Shown here: piece after piece, positions 49,843-58,934 of the stretch
Position numbering within the stretch: position 1 is the stretch's first letter
Layout of the letters: each line of letters begins with the position of its first letter
Assembly: GCF_024170165.1 (NCBI RefSeq)
Contig: NZ_JALJXP010000002.1
Span: forward strand, 434,001 to 498,000
Source: Pseudomonas nitroreducens
GTDB taxonomy: Bacteria; Pseudomonadota; Gammaproteobacteria; Pseudomonadales; Pseudomonadaceae
Direction of reading: 5' to 3'
DNA length: 64,000 nt
Translations under genes and position numbers: made by a program
The notes under the pieces: model-generated
Seen by the model: only the letters and a program-made list of their open reading frames with translations
Databases searched by the model: none
What the model was told of the DNA's origin: nothing

Positions 49843-49881
49843 ATGAACAGCCCACGCCTGAGCACGGGTCGCCAGCCATGA
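49843..49881 (+). other. Possible 12-codon coupling frame between ccdB and rnfA
   Basis: ATG two bases after the ccdB stop opens a 12-codon frame ([12 protein letters not shown]) whose TGA overlaps the rnfA start (ATGA). It could carry ribosomes from ccdB onto rnfA, which has no strong Shine-Dalgarno. It may be chance. Confidence 0.3.
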
Positions 49882-50462
49882 CCGAACTCGCCCTGATCCT
49901 GGTCAGCGCCATCCTGGTCAACAACTTCGTGCTGGTGCAGTTCCTCGGCATCTGCCCGTTCATGGGCGTGTCGCGCAAGATCGAGACGGCGCTGGCGCTG
50001 GCCCTGGCGACCACTTTCGTCCTCACCCTCGCCTCGGCGCTGGGCTACATCCTGCAACGCTATGTGCTGCAACCGCTGGACGTGGAGTTCCTGCGCACCA
50101 TCGGCTTCATCCTGGTGATCGCGATCGTCGTGCAGTTCACCGAACTGCTGGTGCGGAAGACCAGCCCGCTGCTGGCCCGCACGCTGGACATCTTCCTGCC
50201 GCTGATCACCACCAACTGCATCGTGCTGGGCGTCGTGCTGCTGAATGCGCGCAAGGCCGAGTTCGGCTTCCTGCAATCCACCTTGCAGGGTTTCGGCGCC
50301 GGGCTGGGCTTCACCCTGGTACTGGTGCTGTTCGCCGCCCTGCGCGAACGCATCGCCCTCGCCGACGTGCCCAAGCCATTCCAGGGCGCGGCCATCGGCA
50401 TGATCACCGCCGGGCTGATGTCCCTGGCGTTCATGGGCTTCAGCGGACTGCTCAAGCCATGA
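49878..50462 (+). CDS. rnfA: Rnf electron-transport complex subunit A
   Basis: A 194-residue inner-membrane subunit with six helices. [30 protein letters not shown] is the family N-terminus, with C26 as the conserved iron-sulfur ligand region, and [11 protein letters not shown] (~110-120) the mirrored motif in the second half; RnfA and RnfE are inverted-topology homologues that share a membrane-embedded cluster. Start is 37 bp after ccdB. Rnf couples ferredoxin-NAD electron transfer to ion movement; RsxABCDGE of E. coli also keeps SoxR reduced. Confidence 0.96.
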   Translation: MTELALILVSAILVNNFVLVQFLGICPFMGVSRKIETALALALATTFVLTLASALGYILQRYVLQPLDVEFLRTIGFILVIAIVVQFTELLVRKTSPLLARTLDIFLPLITTNCIVLGVVLLNARKAEFGFLQSTLQGFGAGLGFTLVLVLFAALRERIALADVPKPFQGAAIGMITAGLMSLAFMGFSGLLKP

Positions 50463-51013
50463 TCACGGCGCTGCTGATCGTCCTGTTCTGCCTAGGCGGC
50501 GCCGTGGCGCTGCACCTGGTGGCGGCGCGGGTGGAAATCGCGGACGAATCCATCGCCGGGCGGATCAACGACCTGCTGCCGCAGACCCAGTGCGGCCAAT
50601 GCGGCTATGCCGGCTGCAAGCCCTACGCCCAGGCCATTGCCGAAGGCGATGCGATCAACAAGTGCCCGCCCGGCGGCGCTGCGACCATCGCCGCCCTCGC
50701 CGAGCTGCTGGACGTCGAAGCGCTGCCGTTGGATGCCGCCGAGGAAACCCCGCTGCGCGTCGCCTATATCCGCGAGGCCGAGTGCATCGGCTGCACCAAG
50801 TGCATCCGCGCCTGCCCGGTGGACGCCATCGTCGGCGCGGCCAAGCTGATGCACACGGTGATAGTCGACGAGTGCACCGGCTGCGACCTGTGCCTGGAAC
50901 CCTGCCCGGTGGACTGCATCGAGATGCGCGAGCTGCCGCTGCGAGTTGCCGACTGGAAATGGCCGTTGCCCCGGGGCCGGCTGATCCACACCGACCGGGA
51001 GCGGGCGGCATGA
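50459..51013 (+). CDS. rnfB: Rnf complex subunit B (Fe-S ferredoxin-like)
   Basis: A 184-residue subunit: one N-terminal membrane helix ([24 protein letters not shown]), a 4Fe-4S motif [18 protein letters not shown] (~40-57) with a distal Cys (K-C-P-P-G-G), and two ferredoxin clusters, [12 protein letters not shown] and [12 protein letters not shown]. It is the electron entry side facing the cytoplasm. ATG overlaps the rnfA stop by four bases; its stop overlaps rnfC by four. Confidence 0.96.
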   Translation: MITALLIVLFCLGGAVALHLVAARVEIADESIAGRINDLLPQTQCGQCGYAGCKPYAQAIAEGDAINKCPPGGAATIAALAELLDVEALPLDAAEETPLRVAYIREAECIGCTKCIRACPVDAIVGAAKLMHTVIVDECTGCDLCLEPCPVDCIEMRELPLRVADWKWPLPRGRLIHTDRERAA

Positions 51014-53331
51014 ACGCGCAGGTCTGGGACTTCCCCGGCGGCCTGACGTTGCCGGCCAACAAGCAGCAGTCCACCGCCATGCCGATCCAGCAGCCGCCGC
51101 TGCCGCGCCGGCTGGTGCTGCCGCTGCAACAGCACATCGGCGAGCCCGCCGTGCCCTGTGTCGATGTCGGCCAGCACGTGCTCAAGGGTCAACTGATCGC
51201 CGAGGCCGGCAGCGCCATCAGCGCCGCGCTGCATGCGCCGACTTCCGGCACGGTGATCGGGATCAGCGAGCAGCCCTATCCGCACAGCTCCGGCCTGTCG
51301 GCGCCCGCCATCGTCATCGACAGCGATGGCGCGGATGAATGGGCCGAGCTGAAACCCGAGTCCGAGTATGTGTCCCTCTCCGGGACTGAACTTCTACAAC
51401 GCATCCGCCAGGCAGGTATCGCCGGCCTCGGCGGCGCCGGCTTCCCCACCGCCGCCAAGCTGGCTTCCCGCGCCCGGGACGACCTGCACACTCTGATCAT
51501 CAACGGCGCCGAGTGCGAGCCCTACATCAGCGCCGACGACCTGCTGATGCGCGAGCGCGCCGCCGAACTGGTGCAAGGCATCGAAGTGCTGATGCACATC
51601 CTCCAGCCACAGCAGGTACTGCTCGGCATCGAGGACGACAAACCCGAGGCCATCGCCGCCGTGCAGGCCGCCGTCGGTGAACGACCGATCCGCCTGCAAG
51701 CGGTGCCGACCCGCTACCCCTCCGGCGGCGAGCGCCAGCTGATCCAGCTGCTCACCGGCCGCGAAGTGCCTTCCGGCGGGCTGCCGGCGGATATCGGCAT
51801 GCTCTGCGTGAACGTCGGCACCGCCGTCGCCGTCGCCGACGCCGTGTTGCGCGGGCGCCCGCTGATCTCGCGCATCACCACCCTGACCGGCGCCGCCCTC
51901 GCGCGCCCGTGCAACGTCGAAGCGCTGTTCGGCACGCCGGTGAGCGAGCTGCTGGAGTTCGCCGGCCTCGACAGCGCCAAGCTCGACCGCCTGTTGCTCG
52001 GCGGCCCGCTGATGGGCGACAGCCTGCCGTCGCTGAACGTGCCGCTGATCAAGTCCGCCAACTGCCTGCTGGCCGCCACCCGCGAAGAGCTGCCGGCACC
52101 GGCGCCAGCGATGCCCTGTATCCGCTGCGGCGACTGCGCGCAGGTCTGCCCTGCCAGCCTGCTGCCGCAGCAGCTGTATTTCTTCGCCGAAGATCACCAG
52201 CAGCTCCTGGCACACAACCTGTTCGACTGCATCGAGTGCGGCGCCTGCGCCTATGTCTGCCCGTCGAGTATTCCGCTGGTGCAGTACTACCGCGCCTCCA
52301 AGGGCGAAATCCGCGAGCTGGAACTGCGCCAGCTGAAGGCCGAGCAGTGGCGCCTGCGCTTCGAGCAACGCCAGGAGCGCCTGCGCCGCGAGGAAGAACA
52401 ACGCGCCGCTGACCGTTTGGCTCGCCAGGAACGCGCGGCGCGCGTGCAGGAAGACCAGCCAGCAGTCGAAACGACCAGCGTGCCGGCCGCGCAATCGGTG
52501 ATCGAGCGGGTGAAGGCCGAGAAGGCCGTGGGCAACGCGCCCGACCAGCTCAAGCGCCTGAAGATCGAGGCGAGCATGGCCCAGGTCGCGCTGAACAAGG
52601 CCGAGAAACAACTGGCCACTCACGACACCGAACAGTTGCGCAGCCAGGTCGCCGAACTGCGCAGTGCCGCCGAAGAGGCGAAGTCCGCGCTGGCGGCTGC
52701 CCAGGTGCAAGGCGCCAGTGCGGAGCCGGCACCGACGGCGGTTCCTGTCACCAACGAAGCCGCCTTGAAGAAAGCCAAGATCGACGCCGCCATGGCCCGC
52801 GCGCAGCTGAAGAAATCCGAGAAAGCTTTCGGCGAATCGCCCAGCGACGAGCAGCTCGCCACCCTCGTCTCCTTGCGTGGGGACGTCGAACGTATCGAGC
52901 GCCAACTCAACGAACTGCAGGGGACCGCCATGCCGACAGAACCGAAAACCGAGCAGCCCGTCGACGGCGTGCTCGCCCTGCGCCAGGCCAAGCTGGTCTA
53001 CATCGCCCAGCGCGATGCCCTGCGCGCGGCTGAACGCGAAGGTGCCTCGGCCGAAGAACTGGCCGCGATCCGCCAGACCCTGGCCGCTGCGGAAGCCGCC
53101 CTGCACGCCGCCGAAGACGCCAGCGGCAAGGCACCGCCGGACCTGGTGCGCACCGACAAGCGCCCAATCACCGATGCCCTGCGCGCCGCCAGGACCGAAC
53201 TGGCCTACGCCCGCGCCGACCTGAAGAAACGCGAACGCGAAGGCGCCAGCGAACCGGTGCTGACCACCGCCCGCGAACGCCTGCAAGCCGCTGAGCGCGC
53301 CGTTGCCGATGCCAGCGGCGAGGCGCCTTGA
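51010..53331 (+). CDS. rnfC: Rnf complex subunit C with long repeat-rich C-terminal extension
   Basis: A 773-residue subunit. Residues ~1-450 are the RnfC/NqrA-like NADH-binding core (G-L-G-G-A-G-F-P-T-A-A-K-L, N-G-A-E-C-E-P-Y-I) with two 4Fe-4S clusters: C370, C373, C376, C380 (C-I-R-C-G-D-C-A-Q-V-C-P) and C407, C410, C413, C417 (C-I-E-C-G-A-C-A-Y-V-C-P). The remaining ~320 residues are a helical, Ala/Glu/Lys/Arg-rich extension of about four related units of ~50-70 residues, the last two both carrying E-R-E-G-A-S and ending D-A-S-G. The frame is open far upstream but ATG 51010 overlaps the rnfB stop (ATGA) and gives the standard start. Long RnfC tails are known in gammaproteobacteria; they are thought to vary in repeat number. 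Confidence 0.95.
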   Translation: MNAQVWDFPGGLTLPANKQQSTAMPIQQPPLPRRLVLPLQQHIGEPAVPCVDVGQHVLKGQLIAEAGSAISAALHAPTSGTVIGISEQPYPHSSGLSAPAIVIDSDGADEWAELKPESEYVSLSGTELLQRIRQAGIAGLGGAGFPTAAKLASRARDDLHTLIINGAECEPYISADDLLMRERAAELVQGIEVLMHILQPQQVLLGIEDDKPEAIAAVQAAVGERPIRLQAVPTRYPSGGERQLIQLLTGREVPSGGLPADIGMLCVNVGTAVAVADAVLRGRPLISRITTLTGAALARPCNVEALFGTPVSELLEFAGLDSAKLDRLLLGGPLMGDSLPSLNVPLIKSANCLLAATREELPAPAPAMPCIRCGDCAQVCPASLLPQQLYFFAEDHQQLLAHNLFDCIECGACAYVCPSSIPLVQYYRASKGEIRELELRQLKAEQWRLRFEQRQERLRREEEQRAADRLARQERAARVQEDQPAVETTSVPAAQSVIERVKAEKAVGNAPDQLKRLKIEASMAQVALNKAEKQLATHDTEQLRSQVAELRSAAEEAKSALAAAQVQGASAEPAPTAVPVTNEAALKKAKIDAAMARAQLKKSEKAFGESPSDEQLATLVSLRGDVERIERQLNELQGTAMPTEPKTEQPVDGVLALRQAKLVYIAQRDALRAAEREGASAEELAAIRQTLAAAEAALHAAEDASGKAPPDLVRTDKRPITDALRAARTELAYARADLKKREREGASEPVLTTARERLQAAERAVADASGEAP

Positions 53332-54371
53332 TGAAACTGCCCCGCATCAGCTCGCCCCACGCAACAGGCAGCAACCGCACTCGGCGCGTCATGCTGACGC
53401 TGCTGGCCGCCTGCGCACCGGGTGCGCTGGTGCTGATCGGCCTGTACGGCGTCGGCACCCTGTTCAACCTGCTGTGGTGCAGCCTGCTCGCCCTCTCCAC
53501 CGAGGCGCTGATGCTCCGGCTGCGCGACCGCCCGGTGGCCTTATTCCTCAAGGACGGCAGTGCACTGGTCACCGCCGTGCTGCTCGCCCTCGCCCTGCCG
53601 CCTTACTCTCCCTGGTGGCTGAGCGCAGTCGCCACGGTGTTCGCGCTGATCTTCGGCAAGCACCTGTACGGCGGCCTCGGGCAGAACCCGTTCAACCCGG
53701 CGATGGTCGGCTACGCGGTGGTGCTGGTGTCGTTCCCGCAGCAGATGAGCCAGTGGCCGGCGCCGGACAGCGCGCTCGGCTTCGGCGAGGGTCTGCGGCA
53801 GATATTCGGCTTCGCAAGCCTTGGGCCGGACGCCTGGGTCGGCGCCACCGCGCTGGACGTGGTGCGCAACAACCACAGCCTGACTATGGACGAGCTGCTG
53901 GCGCAGTCCCCCGCTTTCGGCAGTGTCGGCGGGCGCGGCGTAGAACTGGTCAACCTGGCCTTCCTGGCCGGCGGGCTGTTCCTGCTCTGGCGCAAGCTGT
54001 TCACCTGGCACGCGCCGGTGGGCCTGCTCGGCGGCCTGTTCGTCATGAGCCTGCTGTTCTGGAACGGCAGCGGCTCCGACTCCCACGGCTCGCCGCTGCT
54101 GCACCTGTTCAGCGGCGCGACCATGCTCGGCGCCTTCTTCATCGTCACCGACCCGGTGTCCGGCGCCACCAGCAACCGCGGCCGGCTGCTGTTCGGCCTC
54201 GGCGTCGGCGTGCTCACCTACGTGATCCGCGCCTGGGGCGGCTACCCCGACGGCCTGGCCTTCGGCGTGCTGCTGATGAACCTCGCCGCGCCGACCCTCG
54301 ACTACTTCACCCGCCCGCGCACCTACGGGCACAAGAAGCCCGAGCGCGGCTTCAAGACGGGTGACCGATGA
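53331..54371 (+). CDS. rnfD: Rnf complex subunit D
   Basis: A 346-residue inner-membrane subunit homologous to NqrB, with about ten helices. [22 protein letters not shown] (~105-126) is the family mark. [21 protein letters not shown] (~260-282) contains the S-G-A-T site where FMN is attached to Thr through a phosphoester bond. Start ATG shares one base with the rnfC stop (TGATG); a TTG one codon earlier is rejected. Confidence 0.95.
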   Translation: MKLPRISSPHATGSNRTRRVMLTLLAACAPGALVLIGLYGVGTLFNLLWCSLLALSTEALMLRLRDRPVALFLKDGSALVTAVLLALALPPYSPWWLSAVATVFALIFGKHLYGGLGQNPFNPAMVGYAVVLVSFPQQMSQWPAPDSALGFGEGLRQIFGFASLGPDAWVGATALDVVRNNHSLTMDELLAQSPAFGSVGGRGVELVNLAFLAGGLFLLWRKLFTWHAPVGLLGGLFVMSLLFWNGSGSDSHGSPLLHLFSGATMLGAFFIVTDPVSGATSNRGRLLFGLGVGVLTYVIRAWGGYPDGLAFGVLLMNLAAPTLDYFTRPRTYGHKKPERGFKTGDR

Positions 54372-55003
54372 ACCGCGCCGTGCTGAAGAGCGCCCTGGTG
54401 CTGGGCCTGCTCGCAGTGATCGCCGCTGGTGTGGTGACCGCGGTCCACCAGTTCACTGCCCAGCGCATCGACACCGCCCAACGCGAGGCGCGTGGTCGCG
54501 CGCTGCTGGCGCTGCTACCCCAAGGCAGCTACGACAATCATCCGCTGGAGAACGAAGTCAGCGCCTTCGATCCCAAGCTGCTGGGCCGCGACGAACCGTC
54601 GCCCGCCTTTATCGCCCGACTTCAGGGGCAGACCACGGCGGTCGTGCTGCAGCCTGTGGCGCGGGATGGTTATGGCGGTTCGATTCAGCTGCTGGTGGGC
54701 GTGACTGCGCAAGGTCGCCTGCTCGGTGTGCGAGTCGTGGCGCACCACGAGACACCCGGCCAGGGGGACCGCATCGAGCTGGGCAAGAGCAACTGGCTGC
54801 ACAGCTTCGACGGCCGCTCCCTGAGCGACCCGGCCGAGGCTGGCTGGCAGGTGAAGAAGGACGGCGGCCAGTTCGACCAGTTCGCCGGCGCCACCGTGAC
54901 CCCGCGCGCGGTGGTCAAGGCCACGCACCTGGCTCTGCAGTACTTCGACGCGCACAAGACAGAGCTGCTCGCCCCGGCCACTTCGGGAGACCCGCATGAG
55001 TAA
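54368..55003 (+). CDS. rnfG: Rnf complex subunit G (FMN-binding)
   Basis: A 211-residue subunit with an N-terminal membrane anchor ([16 protein letters not shown]) and a periplasmic FMN-binding domain. The flavinylation motif is [13 protein letters not shown] (~175-187): the acceptor Thr is kept, but the usual Ser before Gly is Ala. [12 protein letters not shown] (~126-137) is the conserved upstream motif. Overlaps rnfD by four bases and rnfE by eight. FMN is added by ApbE, not seen in this window. Confidence 0.94.
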   Translation: MNRAVLKSALVLGLLAVIAAGVVTAVHQFTAQRIDTAQREARGRALLALLPQGSYDNHPLENEVSAFDPKLLGRDEPSPAFIARLQGQTTAVVLQPVARDGYGGSIQLLVGVTAQGRLLGVRVVAHHETPGQGDRIELGKSNWLHSFDGRSLSDPAEAGWQVKKDGGQFDQFAGATVTPRAVVKATHLALQYFDAHKTELLAPATSGDPHE

Positions 55004-55709
55004 TCCCGGCTACCGCGACATCGCCCTGCAGGGCCTGTGGAAGAACAATCCCGGCCTGATGCAACTGCTCGGCCTGTGCCCGCTGCTGGGCACCAGCAGC
55101 TCCATGGTCAATGCCCTCGGCCTGGGGCTGGCGACGATCTTCGTGCTGTTCTGCTCCAGCATTGCCGTATCGCTGATCCGCGGCACGCTCAGCGAGTCCG
55201 TGCGCCTGCCGGCCTTCCTGCTGGTCATCGCCACTCTGACCACCTGCGTCGAACTGCTGATGCAGGCCTGGCGCTACGAGCTGTACGAAGTGCTGGGCAT
55301 CTTCGTGCCGCTGATCACCACCAACTGCGTGATCCTCGGCCGCGCGCAAGCCTTCGCCAGCACCAACAATGTCGCGCGCTCGGCCTTCGATGGCCTGATG
55401 ATGGGACTGGGTTTCGCCCTGGTCCTGCTGGCCATCGGCACCCTGCGCGAACTGCTCGGCCATGGCACGCTGCTGGCCGGCATGGACCTGCTGTTGGGCC
55501 CCGGCGCCGCCAGTTGGAAACTGCAGATCCCCGGCTACCAGGGCCTGCTGCTGGCCGTGCTGCCACCCGGCGCCTTCCTGGTGCTGGGCCTGCTGATTGC
55601 ACTGAAGAACCGTATTGATGAAAGCCTGGCGGACCGCGCCAAGGTGCCAGCGGGCGACGCACCCGCGACCGAGCGCCAACGCGTCCGCGTGACCGGAGTG
55701 ATCGAATGA
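54996..55709 (+). CDS. rnfE: Rnf complex subunit E
   Basis: A 237-residue inner-membrane subunit, homologous to RnfA but in opposite topology. [19 protein letters not shown] (~15-33) and [12 protein letters not shown] (~104-115) carry the paired Cys region of the membrane cluster. A polar C-terminal tail of ~35 residues follows the last helix. It overlaps rnfG at the start and nth by four bases at the end, so nth is the seventh cistron of the operon. Confidence 0.95.
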   Translation: MSNPGYRDIALQGLWKNNPGLMQLLGLCPLLGTSSSMVNALGLGLATIFVLFCSSIAVSLIRGTLSESVRLPAFLLVIATLTTCVELLMQAWRYELYEVLGIFVPLITTNCVILGRAQAFASTNNVARSAFDGLMMGLGFALVLLAIGTLRELLGHGTLLAGMDLLLGPGAASWKLQIPGYQGLLLAVLPPGAFLVLGLLIALKNRIDESLADRAKVPAGDAPATERQRVRVTGVIE

Positions 55710-56344
55710 ATGCCGCCAAGCGCGCGGAGATTTTCCGCCGACTCAAGGAAGACAATCCCAACCCCGAAACCGAACTGGCCTACAGCACGCCCTTCGAGCT
55801 GCTGATCGCGGTGCTGCTCTCCGCCCAGGCCACCGACGTCGGGGTGAACAAGGCCACTGCCAGGCTCTACCCGGTGGCCAACACCCCGGAGGCGATCTAC
55901 GCCCTGGGCGTGGAAGGCCTGTCGGAGTACATCAAGACCATCGGCCTGTATAACAGCAAGGCGAAGAACACCATCGAGACCTGCCGCCTCCTCATCGAGA
56001 AGCACGGCGGCCAGGTGCCGGAGAACCGCGAAGACCTCGAAGCCCTGCCGGGCGTGGGCCGCAAGACCGCCAACGTGGTCCTCAACACGGCTTTCCGACA
56101 GCCGGCGATGGCGGTGGACACCCACATCTTCCGCGTCTCCAACCGCACCAACATCGCGCCGGGGCGCAATGTGCTGGAGGTGGAGCGCAAACTGCTCAAG
56201 TTCGTGCCCAGGGAATACCTGCTGGATGCGCACCACTGGCTGATCCTGCATGGGCGCTACGTCTGCAAGGCGCGCAAGCCGCAGTGCGGCAGCTGCCGGA
56301 TCGAGGACCTGTGCGAGTTCAAGCACAAGACTTCGGACGATTGA
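55706..56344 (+). CDS. nth: Endonuclease III
   Basis: A 212-residue DNA glycosylase/AP lyase for oxidised pyrimidines. The helix-hairpin-helix is L-P-G-V-G-R-K-T-A-N-V-V-L-N (~113-126) with the catalytic Lys (K119), the catalytic Asp is in A-V-D-T-H-I-F-R (~133-140), and the 4Fe-4S loop is C-x6-C-x2-C-x5-C in C-K-A-R-K-P-Q-C-G-S-C-R-I-E-D-L-C. Length is that of E. coli Nth (211). The rnf-nth linkage is conserved in gammaproteobacteria, possibly because both deal with redox stress. Confidence 0.97.
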   Translation: MNAAKRAEIFRRLKEDNPNPETELAYSTPFELLIAVLLSAQATDVGVNKATARLYPVANTPEAIYALGVEGLSEYIKTIGLYNSKAKNTIETCRLLIEKHGGQVPENREDLEALPGVGRKTANVVLNTAFRQPAMAVDTHIFRVSNRTNIAPGRNVLEVERKLLKFVPREYLLDAHHWLILHGRYVCKARKPQCGSCRIEDLCEFKHKTSDD

Positions 56345-56451
56345 GCGTTATGGGAAAATTCCTTCAGGCTGATTGAAAAAATCTTTTTTACCGCTTACGC
56401 CTTTGTCGATATAAGGGGCGCCAACACACCCCGTGTTGTGGAGTGCACCGA

Positions 56452-56634
56452 ATGGCAAACGACAAAGAAGACCTCGAACTCGAGGACGATGTCAGCACAG
56501 ACGACAGCGAAGACGGCGCCGAAGCCACGGCAGAGGTCGCCAAGACCAACCTGACCAAGCGCCGCATCATCGACAACTACCTGGAAGAACGTCGCCTGCA
56601 GCGCCAACTGTCCGACTACGATTTCGATCTGTAA
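56452..56634 (+). CDS. Small acidic/basic conserved protein (PA3496-like)
   Basis: A 60-residue soluble protein. The N-terminal half is very acidic (D-K-E-D-L-E-L-E-D-D-V-S-T-D-D-S-E-D), the C-terminal half basic and helical (T-K-R-R-I-I-D-N-Y-L-E-E-R-R-L-Q-R-Q-L-S-D-Y-D-F-D-L). The R-R-I-I-D-x-Y-L-E-E-R-R-L core is typical of a small family found after nth in pseudomonads (PAO1 PA3496), also near regulators of stress. ATG 56452 has a GTGGAG upstream; its own promoter seems to lie in the AT-rich stretch 56368-56420. A strong terminator follows. Function unknown. Confidence 0.8.
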   Translation: MANDKEDLELEDDVSTDDSEDGAEATAEVAKTNLTKRRIIDNYLEERRLQRQLSDYDFDL

Positions 56635-56662
56635 GCCTGCTCCTAAGCGAAATACCTGCATG

Positions 56663-56698
56663 AAAAAGCCCCGCATTCTGGCGGGGCTTTTTGTTTTT
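56663..56698 (+). terminator. Rho-independent terminator
   Basis: AAAAAGCCCCGC pairs with GCGGGGCTTTTT around a six-base loop, followed by GTTTTT. Strong, and symmetrical enough to work in both directions; it ends the small acidic gene's transcript. Confidence 0.92.
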
Positions 56699-56705
56699 GG
56701 CTCCT

Positions 56706-56753
56706 TGTAGGAGCGCGCCATGCGCGCGATCGCGGGCATGGCCCGCTCCTACA
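56706..56753. repeat. REP palindrome (GTAGGAGC type)
   Basis: TGTAGGAGC at the left and GCTCCTACA at the right enclose GCGCCATGCGCGCGAT / ATCGCGGGCATGGC-like inner arms. Located four bases from the stop of ppnN, beside a terminator. Same family as 3558-3605. Confidence 0.8.
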
Positions 56754-56756
56754 GGA

Positions 56757-58148
56757 TCACACTGCGACGCCAGCGCGCTGCACCACCCGATAGCACGGCT
56801 CGTAAGCCGCGCCGCCCGGCAACTTCATCCGGTGCTGCTCGACGAAGGCCTGCAGCAACGCATCCAGCGGTTCCATGATCGCCGCGTCGCCATGGATCTC
56901 GTAGGGCCCGAACTCCTCGATCATGCGGATGCCATGAGCCTTCACGTTGCCGGCGACGATGCCGGAGAACGCCCGGCGCAGGTTCGCCGCCAGCTCGTGG
57001 GGCGGCACGTCGCGGCCCAGGTCCAGGCTCGCCATGTTCTCGTGGCTCGGCTCGAACGGTCGCTGGAAACCCTCGTCGATCTTCAGCAGCCAGTTGAAGT
57101 GGTAGGCGTCGTTGCGCTCGCGACGGAACTGCTTGACCCGCTTCAGCCCCTGGCTCATTTCCCGCGCCACTTCCGCCGGGTCGTCGATGATGATGCGGTA
57201 GCGCTGCTGCGCTGCCGCGCCCAGGGTCGCGCCGACGAAGGCGTGCAACTGCTCGATGTAGGCCGCCGCGCTGCGCGGGCCGGTGAGCACCAGGGGGAAA
57301 GGCATGTCCTGGTTCTCCGGGTGCATGAGGATGCCCAGCAGGTAGAGGAACTCCTCCGCCGTGCCGACGCCGCCGGGGAACACGATGATGCCGTGACCGA
57401 TGCGGACGAAGGCCTCCAGGCGCTTCTCGATATCCGGCAGGATCACCAGCTCGTTGACGATCGGGTTCGGCGCCTCGGCGGCGATGATCCCCGGCTCGGT
57501 CAGGCCCAGGTAGCGGCCATCGGTGATGCGCTGCTTGGCGTGGCCGATGGTGGCGCCCTTCATCGGGCCCTTCATCACGCCCGGGCCGCAGCCGGTGCAG
57601 ACGTCGAGGCTGCGCAGGCCGAGCTCGTGGCCGACCTTCTTGGTGTACTTGTACTCGTTGGTGCTGATGGAGTGGCCGCCCCAGCAGACGACGATCTTCG
57701 GCTCGACGCCAGCGTGCAGGGCACGGGCGTTGCGCAGCAGGTGGAAGACGTAGTCGGTGATGCCGGCCGAACTGTCCAGGCCGAAGCGCCGGCTGTTCAG
57801 CGCATTCTGGGTGTAGACGATGTCGCGCAGGGCGCTGAAGAGCATCTCGCGGGTGCTGGCGATCATCTCGCCGTCGACGAAGGCGTCGGCCGGCGCATTG
57901 AACAGTTCCAGGCGCACGCCGCGGTCCTGCTGGTGGATTTCCAGCTCGAAGTCGCGGTAGGCGTCGAGGATGTGCTTGGCGTTGTCGATCTGTGTGCCGG
58001 TGTTGAGGATGGCCAGGGCACACTGGCGGAAAAGCTTGTAGGTGCTGCCCGAGCCGGCTTCGCTGAGCTGGTGGACTTCACGCTGGGAGAGGGTTTCGAG
58101 GCTGCCCTTGGGGCTGACCGAGGCGTTGTTTACCGGTCTTGGGGACAT
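56757..58148 (-). CDS. ppnN: Pyrimidine/purine-5'-nucleotide nucleosidase PpnN (LOG family)
   Basis: A 463-residue enzyme of the YgdH/PpnN type, which cleaves the N-glycosidic bond of nucleoside 5'-monophosphates; in E. coli (p)ppGpp binds and activates it. The Rossmann-like LOG domain holds V-V-C-W-G-G-H-S (~150-157), C-T-G-C-G-P-G-V-M-K-G-P-M-K-G-A (~184-199) and the signature F-P-G-G-V-G-T-A-E-E (~265-275). Long N- and C-terminal extensions distinguish it from short cytokinin-type LOG proteins. Start ATG 58146-58148 has AAGGA upstream and gives a length like E. coli PpnN (454); upstream frame is rejected. Confidence 0.9.
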   Translation of the reverse strand: MSPRPVNNASVSPKGSLETLSQREVHQLSEAGSGSTYKLFRQCALAILNTGTQIDNAKHILDAYRDFELEIHQQDRGVRLELFNAPADAFVDGEMIASTREMLFSALRDIVYTQNALNSRRFGLDSSAGITDYVFHLLRNARALHAGVEPKIVVCWGGHSISTNEYKYTKKVGHELGLRSLDVCTGCGPGVMKGPMKGATIGHAKQRITDGRYLGLTEPGIIAAEAPNPIVNELVILPDIEKRLEAFVRIGHGIIVFPGGVGTAEEFLYLLGILMHPENQDMPFPLVLTGPRSAAAYIEQLHAFVGATLGAAAQQRYRIIIDDPAEVAREMSQGLKRVKQFRRERNDAYHFNWLLKIDEGFQRPFEPSHENMASLDLGRDVPPHELAANLRRAFSGIVAGNVKAHGIRMIEEFGPYEIHGDAAIMEPLDALLQAFVEQHRMKLPGGAAYEPCYRVVQRAGVAV

Positions 58149-58390
58149 GCTGTATTCCTTGACGATGGAAGCCGGGCGCCTTGGCGCGGGGCTTTCCGAT
58201 AAATCGATGCGGCCGTCCATTCGGCCGTCATTGCCGGGGGCGTCGCGGCGGGGATTCTCCGGCCCGCAGCGCGCTCCTTCTGACTGTGACAAGCGAATGG
58301 CGGAAACTGCTTCCGCAATCGACGCGTCCGACGTCGATGCCCCTTGAGTATGAACGCTGAGATGACTTTCTGATGACGCCGCGGAAAAGA

Positions 58391-58417
58391 AAAACCCCGC
58401 CACATGGGCGGGGTTTT
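58391..58417. terminator. Rho-independent terminator after gloA
   Basis: AAAACCCCGCC pairs with GGCGGGGTTTT; on the minus strand the hairpin is followed by TCTTTTCC. It lies 30 bases past the gloA stop. The ~240 bp from here to the ppnN start shows no gene. Confidence 0.88.
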
Positions 58418-58446
58418 CCGGGGACTCATCGGCGGCAGCCGAAGGA

Positions 58447-58839
58447 TCAGTCCTTGCGCTGCGGGCTCAGCAGCTCGATCTTGTAGCCGTCCGGGTCTTC
58501 GACGAAGGCCAGGATGCTGGTGCCGTGCTTCATCGGGCCCGGCTCGCGGGTGATCTTGCCGCCGCGGGAGCGGATGTCCTCGCAGGCCTTGTAGACGTCG
58601 GCCACTTCCAGGGCGATGTGACCGTAGCCGGTGCCCAGCTCGTACTGGTCCACGTCCCAGTTGTAGGTCAGCTCGATGACGCTGTTGTCGTCCTCGTTGC
58701 CGTAGCCGACGAAAGCCAGGGTGAACTGGCCGTCCGGGTAGTCCTTGCGGCGCAGCAGGGTCATGCCCAGGACTTCGGTGTAGAAGGCGATGGATTTGTC
58801 CATGTCGCCGACGCGCAGCATGGTGTGCAGCAGTCTCAT
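58447..58839 (-). CDS. gloA: Lactoylglutathione lyase (glyoxalase I)
   Basis: A 130-residue metalloenzyme that turns the methylglyoxal-glutathione hemithioacetal into S-lactoylglutathione. The four metal ligands are at the E. coli GloA numbers: H5, E56, H74 and E122. The [12 protein letters not shown] start, G-M-x-L-L-R-R-K-D-Y-P, V-I-E-L-T-Y-N-W and [12 protein letters not shown] are all typical of the short, Ni-activated form. The ATG at 58837-58839 has AGGA seven bases upstream; in-frame ATGs further up are rejected. Neighbour of argG as in P. aeruginosa (gloA1). Confidence 0.95.
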   Translation of the reverse strand: MRLLHTMLRVGDMDKSIAFYTEVLGMTLLRRKDYPDGQFTLAFVGYGNEDDNSVIELTYNWDVDQYELGTGYGHIALEVADVYKACEDIRSRGGKITREPGPMKHGTSILAFVEDPDGYKIELLSPQRKD

Positions 58840-58886
58840 CGGTTCTTTCCTCATCAGGTGCCCGGTTGGCGGGCTTATAAACACAA

Positions 58887-58909
58887 ACCCCGGCTCGTGG
58901 CCGGGGTCT
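58887..58909. terminator. Hairpin terminator after argG
   Basis: ACCCCGGC pairs with GCCGGGGT around TCGTG; on the minus strand it is followed by TTGTGTTTAT. It lies about 30 bases past the argG stop, between argG and gloA. Confidence 0.75.
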
Positions 58910-58934
58910 GCTTGTCACGGGAGACGCAAGCTTA

